NCBI GenBank assembly: GCA_959018155.1
Contig: CAUEKH010000052.1
Span: 1-11,009, forward strand
DNA from: an uncultured Hungatella sp.
Lineage (GTDB): Bacteria > Bacillota > Clostridia > Lachnospirales > Lachnospiraceae
Reading direction: 5' to 3'
DNA length: 11,009 bases
In this document: one piece after another, positions 7,672 to 11,009 of the stretch
Numbering within the stretch: position 1 is the stretch's first letter
Layout: the number at the start of each line of letters is the position of its first letter
Notes under the pieces: model-generated
Database searches by the model: none
What the model was told of the DNA's origin: nothing
Seen by the model: only the letters and a program-made list of their open reading frames with translations
Program-made: the position numbers and the translations under genes

Positions 7672-8199
7672 ATGAAGATACTTGTAGTGACGGGAAGTCC
7701 GAGAAAAGGCGGGAATACAGAAGTGCTGGCAGATACATTTGCCCAGGCGGCCAGAGAGAATGGCCATACGGTGGTGGTGAGAAAGCTAAGCGGTTTAAAG
7801 GTAGGGCCGTGTCTGGCCTGTGAATACTGCTTCAGCCATGACGGGGTCTGCGTACAGAAGGATGATATGAATGAAATCTTAAAGGATGTGGATGGGACAG
7901 AACTGCTGGTTCTTGCATCTCCGATCTACTGGTTTGATATTTCTGCACAGATGAAATGCTTTATCGACCGGTTGTACGCCTGCGCCAAAAAAGGGTTTAC
8001 CATTCAGGCGGCAGCTATGCTTCTTGATTCCAGCTCTCCGGGAGTTTATAACGCGGCTCAGACGCAGCTTAAGGATATCTGTGAGTATCTGGGGTGGAGG
8101 AATATGGGCGCGATTACGGCGCCGGGGATGACGGAGAAGGGAAGCATTTTCCAGTCGTCAGCGCTTCAGCAGGTTCAGGTATTTGCAGAAAATTTATGA
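7672..8199 (+). CDS. Iron-sulfur flavoprotein / NAD(P)H-dependent FMN reductase family
   Basis: Flavodoxin-fold redox protein of 175 residues, probably cytoplasmic. The N-terminal GSPRKGGNTEVL (8-19) is the FMN phosphate-binding loop, and ASPIYWFDISAQMKCFIDR (about 82-100) is the second flavin-contacting segment. Between them Cys47, Cys50, Cys53 and Cys60 form a CX2CX2CX6C motif of the kind that binds a [4Fe-4S] cluster in Isf-type flavoproteins of anaerobes. Family members transfer electrons from ferredoxin or NAD(P)H to various acceptors. The partner and acceptor here are not indicated. Start choice is secure: the SD is strong and the family normally begins MKILVVTGSPR. The gene stands alone with its own promoter and ends before a bidirectional terminator. 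Confidence 0.9.
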   Translation: MKILVVTGSPRKGGNTEVLADTFAQAARENGHTVVVRKLSGLKVGPCLACEYCFSHDGVCVQKDDMNEILKDVDGTELLVLASPIYWFDISAQMKCFIDRLYACAKKGFTIQAAAMLLDSSSPGVYNAAQTQLKDICEYLGWRNMGAITAPGMTEKGSIFQSSALQQVQVFAENL

Positions 8200-8301
8200 G
8201 AGATGGGCGGTATTGAAGCTTAGAAGAAGGATAATCCGTACATAACGATGCCTGCCAAAACGATAACCTGCACGCTCCGCGCACAGGTCACCGTCTTCAA
8301 T

Positions 8302-8364
8302 AAAACAGCAGACCGATTTTCCTCTCTGCGTGAATCGGAGAGGGAAATGGCCTGCTGTTTTTTA
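8302..8364. terminator. Long bidirectional terminator between convergent genes
   Basis: AAAACAGCAG (8302-8311) pairs perfectly with CTGCTGTTTT (8352-8361). An inner arm, ATTTTCCTCTC (8316-8326), pairs with GAGAGGGAAAT (8338-8348) with one G-T wobble. The T-run after the stem serves the plus-strand flavoprotein gene. The A-run at its foot gives a T-run for the minus-strand TSCPD gene. Confidence 0.85.
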
Positions 8365-8390
8365 CTTATGTAACTCTGCCTGGACGGATT

Positions 8391-8639
8391 TTACGCCTGA
8401 GCTTCTTTGTACTGCTTTAATGCTCTTGCCAGCTGATCGGGACAGGAGGTCGGCTTGGGACCGCAGTGAATACCGTCGAGGCGTCTGATTGCCTCATCCA
8501 CATCCATTCCTTCTACAAGACGTGCCACGCCCTGGGTATTGCCGGAGCAGCCGCCGATAAAGTTGACATGAGTAATTGTGTTTCCTTCTACTTCAAAGAT
8601 TATTTCTCTTGAACATACACCATGAGTTTTATAGTTCAT
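8391..8639 (-). CDS. TSCPD domain protein (TIGR03905-like), function unknown
   Basis: Small protein of 82 residues matching the stand-alone TSCPD family common in Clostridia. The naming motif TSCPD is at 64-68. The conserved segments GVCSREI (7-13), FIGGCSGNTQGVARLVEGM (27-45) and GIHCGPKPTSCPDQLA (56-71) are all present. Cys9, Cys31, Cys59 and Cys66 are good candidates for metal binding, an inference from their conservation in the family. TSCPD domains are also found at the C-terminus of some vitamin B12-dependent ribonucleotide reductases, but no such gene is nearby and the role of the short form is unknown. GGAGGA (8647-8652) precedes the ATG by seven bases and a near-consensus promoter lies upstream. 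Confidence 0.92.
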   Translation of the reverse strand: MNYKTHGVCSREIIFEVEGNTITHVNFIGGCSGNTQGVARLVEGMDVDEAIRRLDGIHCGPKPTSCPDQLARALKQYKEAQA

Positions 8640-8711
8640 GAATCATTCCTCCATCATTTCCCGGATCCATCGGGAGATCATCTGTTTTTTCTATATTAAT
8701 ACAATTCTTAA

Positions 8712-8741
8712 ATTATAGCGAAAGGATTATTGTATTGTCAA
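8712..8741 (-). promoter_or_regulatory. Near-consensus sigma-A promoter of the TSCPD gene
   Basis: On the minus strand both boxes match consensus exactly, TTGACA (8736-8741) and TATAAT (8712-8717), with an 18-base spacer. Transcription would begin near 8705, about 65 bases before the ATG. It is the best promoter match in the window, implying strong basal expression or control by a repressor. Confidence 0.85.
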
Positions 8742-8840
8742 TAGAGAAATGCAGATTTTCAGGTTCCGCAGACGCCTTTTAGAGAAAAACAGAAAATCCT
8801 GCAGGCGTACAGCCTCCCCCTTCCAAAATAATCCGGTTAC

Positions 8841-8849
8841 TGTTATAAT
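8841..8849 (+). promoter_or_regulatory. Extended -10 promoter of the nucleosidase gene
   Basis: TGTTATAAT is a perfect -10 hexamer with the TG extension. The -35 region at 17 bases (TTCCAA, 8821-8826) is poor, as is usual for extended -10 promoters. Transcription would start near 8856, leaving a leader of almost 130 bases. Confidence 0.65.
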
Positions 8850-8861
8850 ATCCAGTGTATG

Positions 8862-8874
8862 CCGGCAAAGCCGG
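8862..8874 (+). promoter_or_regulatory. Hairpin at the 5' end of the nucleosidase transcript
   Basis: CCGGC (8862-8866) and GCCGG (8870-8874) form a GC-only stem with a three-base loop, a few bases after the predicted transcription start. Such 5' hairpins often stabilise Firmicutes mRNAs. That role is inferred here. Confidence 0.4.
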
Positions 8875-8908
8875 GAATGACAGCGTGAAACATAAGGGAA
8901 AAGAAAAC

Positions 8909-8971
8909 ACTGGAGCGATACAGGAAATTACTGGAGCCATACAGGAAAACACTGGAGCGATACAGGGAAAC
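8909..8971 (+). repeat. Three 21-base tandem repeats in the nucleosidase leader
   Basis: Copies at 8909-8929, 8930-8950 and 8951-8971 share the core ACTGGAG-C/G-ATACAGG with a few mismatches between units. The period is seven codons, and in the frame of the downstream gene they would read TGAIQEI/TGAIQEN/TGAIQGN. They end about three bases before the Shine-Dalgarno AGGAGG. Confidence 0.9.
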
Positions 8972-8983
8972 AGGAGGAATAAT

Positions 8984-9679
8984 ATGCTGGGAATTATAGG
9001 AGCTATGGACGTGGAAGTGGCGGAACTGAAAGCAGCGATGGAATCGGTGGAAGTTGAGACCATTGCCAGGATGGAGTTTAATAAAGGTCTGATTAAGGGG
9101 AAAGAGGTAGTGGTGGTCCGTTCGGGGATCGGCAAGGTTAATGCAGCCGTCTGTACCCAGATTCTGGCGGACCGGTATCACGTAGATGCGGTGATTAATA
9201 CGGGAATAGCAGGTTCTCTGAAGAATGAGATCAACATCGGTGATGTGGTACTTTCCACTGATACGGTACAGCACGATATGGACGCCACAGGCTTCGGATA
9301 TCCGCTGGGCCAGATTCCACAGATGGAGGAATTTTCATTTCCCGCGGATAGAAACCTCTTAAAAATGGCTGAGGAGTGCTGTAAAGAGGTGAATCCTGAG
9401 ATTGGAGTTTTTACCGGAAGAGTGGTTTCCGGCGATCAGTTTGTTTCTGATAAGGCTAAGAAAGCTTGGATTGCGGAGAATTTCGGCGGCTGCTGCACGG
9501 AGATGGAAGGGGCGTCCATTGCTCAGGCGGCCTATTTAAACGGGATTCCATTTCTGATTATCAGGGCTATTTCAGATAAGGCGGATGACAGTGCCACTAT
9601 GGATTACGGGGAGTTTGAGGCGAAGGCGGTGCTTCACTCTGTTAAACTGCTGCTGGCGCTGGTGGAACGCATTTCGTGA
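8984..9679 (+). CDS. mtnN: 5'-methylthioadenosine/S-adenosylhomocysteine nucleosidase
   Basis: Hydrolyses the N-glycosidic bond of methylthioadenosine and S-adenosylhomocysteine, releasing adenine and S-methylthioribose or S-ribosylhomocysteine. It acts in methionine salvage, methyl-cycle detoxification and supply of the AI-2 precursor. The 231 residues match the usual length of about 230. Signatures are IIGAMDVEV with the general base Glu11, SGIGKVNAA, INTGIAGSL, FGYPLGQIP, TEMEGASIA with Glu175, and RAISDKAD with catalytic Asp198. I chose the ATG at 8984 because AGGAGG lies just before it and family proteins begin with this strand. The frame is open upstream to an ATG at 8855, but that coincides with the predicted transcription start. 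A GTG at 8885 is a weaker in-frame alternative. The leader carries tandem repeats. No luxS or other methyl-cycle gene is in the window. Confidence 0.95.
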   Translation: MLGIIGAMDVEVAELKAAMESVEVETIARMEFNKGLIKGKEVVVVRSGIGKVNAAVCTQILADRYHVDAVINTGIAGSLKNEINIGDVVLSTDTVQHDMDATGFGYPLGQIPQMEEFSFPADRNLLKMAEECCKEVNPEIGVFTGRVVSGDQFVSDKAKKAWIAENFGGCCTEMEGASIAQAAYLNGIPFLIIRAISDKADDSATMDYGEFEAKAVLHSVKLLLALVERIS

Positions 9680-9698
9680 TGATCTTCACATTAACTTA

Positions 9699-9734
9699 AG
9701 AATCGAATTATGGCTTTATTTGACGAACGATTCT
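9699..9734. repeat. Inverted repeat downstream of the nucleosidase gene
   Basis: AGAATCG (9699-9705) and CGATTCT (9728-9734) are perfectly complementary over 7 bp with a 22-base loop. There is no following T-run, so termination is doubtful. It lies just upstream of the promoter for the next gene and may be an operator or a processed transcript structure. Confidence 0.4.
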
Positions 9735-9747
9735 AGGCTCTCTCATC

Positions 9748-9776
9748 TTCCCAAAGGAAGTTTCGGTGGTTATAAT
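9748..9776 (+). promoter_or_regulatory. Likely promoter of the membrane protein gene
   Basis: A perfect TATAAT (9771-9776) with TTCCCA (9748-9753, four of six matches) 17 bases upstream. The -10 box is flanked by GGTG (9765-9768) and CACC (9785-9788), an imperfect dyad. The gene's ribosome binding site AAAGGGGAG follows about 30 bases later. Confidence 0.55.
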
Positions 9777-9820
9777 AATACCATCACCGGAACAACCGGG
9801 AAGAAAGGGGAGCTATTATT

Positions 9821-10933
9821 ATGCTGCAATTTTTACAGACGTTTTTACAGACTGGAAAAGCGCTTTACGTGCTGGCAGCCATATGTGGTCTCGGCGTAGT
9901 GACGAGATGGCTGACACGTAACCTCTACAAAAGAGTAATTAAAGAAACCGATAACATGTCACTGACGAAAAATAAGAATCTTCGTTCTTTGAAACAGAAG
10001 ACTGAGAACGCGTACCAGATGAACCAGGGTATTCCGAACGTAAAGCCGTATCTGGAACGGCAGATGTATGATTTCAAGTTTTTGAAAGTTTCCTTTAATG
10101 GATGGAACTCATTTTCCAATCAGATGACCCTGCTGTGTTTCCTGGCGGGCGGCGCGGCGGCGTTCGGAGCGTACTGGTTCCGGACGGATCCTTATTACAT
10201 AGTACTGTACGGTTCCGTGGGAATCCTGGCGGGGCTTTTCACAATCCTGATAGACCACGTGGCGGGAATCACGGAGAAAAAGCAGCAGTTGTTCACAGCA
10301 CTCGACAACTATCTGGAAAACACATTTATCTACAGGCTGGACCTGGAGAAAGAAGAAGGACAGGTAATATCGGGGCCTCATTTGGAAACCCGTGAAAATA
10401 TCCGGTCACTGTATGCGGCGTCCCGTTCAGAGGAGCTGGCAGAGAAGGAAGAGCCGGAGAGCACAACGGAAAATCTGCGCGGAAGGCAGAAAACGAGAGC
10501 CGAGAGGCAGAAACGCCAGTTGAAGGCGGAGACGGAAGCCCGGAGGCAGAGCCGGGAGGAACGGAGGGCTGCGAGAGGACGCGCAAAGCTGGAGGATACC
10601 GTGGATGGCGAACGTGCAGACGAGGACGCGTCTGTATATGAAGCCCGGGCCCGGGAGGTGTCGGCCCGCAATACACTCGTCCGTGAGGAACAGGCGGTGG
10701 ATCGCTCTGTTCAGACGGGAATGAATGGTGGAAAACTGCCAGGTCAGAGCGTGGATGGCTCTGCAAAAATAAATTCGTCCGACAGTATTGACTATTTGAA
10801 GCGGAGTCTGGAGCAGATAGCCGCCAGCCGGGACAGGGGGAGAGGTACGAAGCCAAAGGAAGACTGGCTAAAGGATTTGAGCCCGGATGAACTGAAGCTG
10901 ATAGGGGAGATTCTGCAGGAATATCTGACATGA
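9821..10933 (+). CDS. Uncharacterised membrane protein with long charged region
   Basis: I do not recognise this 370-residue protein as a named family. Predicted membrane segments lie at about 14-29, 103-120 and 126-146, separated by a basic region (about 34-100) containing NQGIPNVKPYLERQMYDF. Residues about 170-295 are extremely rich in Arg, Glu, Lys and Ala (for example RRQSREERRAARGRAK at 241-256), suggesting a coiled coil or disordered arm. A Ser/Gly-rich linker follows. The C-terminus, about 322-370, looks like a small folded module: DYLKRSLEQIAASRD, then DWLKDLSPDELKLIGEILQEYL. The ATG has AAAGGGGAG eight bases upstream. The frame uses the same codon style as its neighbours and has its own promoter. 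Position after the nucleosidase gene gives no clear functional hint. A scaffold or envelope role is only a guess. Confidence 0.75.
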   Translation: MLQFLQTFLQTGKALYVLAAICGLGVVTRWLTRNLYKRVIKETDNMSLTKNKNLRSLKQKTENAYQMNQGIPNVKPYLERQMYDFKFLKVSFNGWNSFSNQMTLLCFLAGGAAAFGAYWFRTDPYYIVLYGSVGILAGLFTILIDHVAGITEKKQQLFTALDNYLENTFIYRLDLEKEEGQVISGPHLETRENIRSLYAASRSEELAEKEEPESTTENLRGRQKTRAERQKRQLKAETEARRQSREERRAARGRAKLEDTVDGERADEDASVYEARAREVSARNTLVREEQAVDRSVQTGMNGGKLPGQSVDGSAKINSSDSIDYLKRSLEQIAASRDRGRGTKPKEDWLKDLSPDELKLIGEILQEYLT

Positions 10934-10980
10934 ACATTTGGGAGAGAAAGGAAAATAGTATCGCAATTGGGAGGGATTTA

Positions 10981-10989
10981 TGATATACT
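10981..10989 (+). promoter_or_regulatory. Possible extended -10 promoter for a gene beyond the right edge
   Basis: TGATATACT contains TATACT with the TG extension, 48 bases after the membrane protein stop. No good -35 box is evident. The remaining 20 bases of the window hold no start codon with a ribosome binding site, and no terminator is visible after the membrane protein gene. Confidence 0.4.
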
Positions 10990-11009
10990 ATCTTTAAACA
11001 GGCGGTCAG

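Larger units (their letters stand above)
8640..8983. other. 344-base divergent control region
   Basis: No convincing gene lies here. It holds, from left to right: the TSCPD leader with its ribosome binding site and promoter (to 8741); a dyad in which TGCAGATTTTC (8750-8760) pairs with GAAAATCCTGCA (8792-8803) with one bulge; a smaller repeat, ACGCCT/AGGCGT (8772-8777, 8803-8808); the extended -10 promoter of the nucleosidase gene; a 5' leader hairpin; and three 21-base tandem repeats ahead of the nucleosidase ribosome binding site. Confidence 0.7.

Noticed and set aside
8248..8373. 41-residue plus-strand reading frame between the flavoprotein and TSCPD genes
   Set aside because: No ribosome binding site, and most of it is encoded by the terminator hairpin.
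8909..8971. CRISPR array
   Set aside because: The three units are directly adjacent with no spacers and are only 21 bases long: simple tandem repeats.
8855..8983. 274-residue nucleosidase with repeat-bearing N-terminus starting at 8855
   Set aside because: The ATG at 8855 lies at the predicted transcription start with no SD. Family proteins begin at the Met at 8984, which has AGGAGG before it. A GTG at 8885 is kept only as a weak alternative.
9699..9734. Rho-independent terminator for the nucleosidase gene
   Set aside because: Stem of 7 bp, a loop of 22 bases and no T-run; listed only as an inverted repeat.
10326..10937. 203-codon minus-strand frame opposite the membrane protein
   Set aside because: Proline/serine-rich antisense of the Arg/Glu-rich arm; no start signals.

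Overview
The window looks like a chromosomal stretch from a low-to-mid GC, spore-forming member of the Firmicutes, most likely a gut Lachnospiraceae or Clostridium relative. The support is strong AGGAGG-type ribosome binding sites, sigma-A promoters close to consensus, an SpmA-type spore maturation protein, a TSCPD-domain protein and a GlgX-like debranching enzyme. I see no mobile element, CRISPR array, rRNA or tRNA. This is mostly ordinary core chromosome with a few unusual arrangements.

Left part (1-2755, + strand): the 3' portion of a GlgX-like alpha-glucan debranching enzyme, cut by the left edge, then an spmA-like gene with an extra internal segment and no spmB behind it. These converge on a minus-strand two-gene operon (6159 down to 2766). 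That operon encodes a UgpB-like solute-binding lipoprotein followed, with an 11-base overlap, by a membrane diguanylate cyclase with a dCache-like sensor. No transporter permease accompanies the binding protein, so the pair looks like a binding-protein-to-c-di-GMP sensory unit. A small bidirectional terminator separates the convergent genes.

Middle part (6160-8700): divergent promoters lead left into the sensory operon and right into an unusual reading frame joining a histidine phosphatase to a GNAT acetyltransferase. That frame has a good internal Shine-Dalgarno and GTG start exactly at the domain boundary. An Isf-like iron-sulfur flavoprotein with its own promoter follows. It converges on a minus-strand TSCPD-domain gene, with a long bidirectional terminator hairpin between them.

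Right part (8640-11009): a 344-base divergent control region holds a near-perfect promoter for the TSCPD gene, an extended -10 promoter for an MTA/SAH nucleosidase, a dyad between the two promoters, and three 21-base tandem repeats in the nucleosidase leader. After the nucleosidase comes a 370-residue membrane protein of unknown function with a long charged region, then a possible promoter for a gene beyond the right edge.

Most interesting for follow-up: the binding protein/diguanylate cyclase operon, the phosphatase-acetyltransferase fusion with internal start, and the repeat-bearing leader of the nucleosidase gene.
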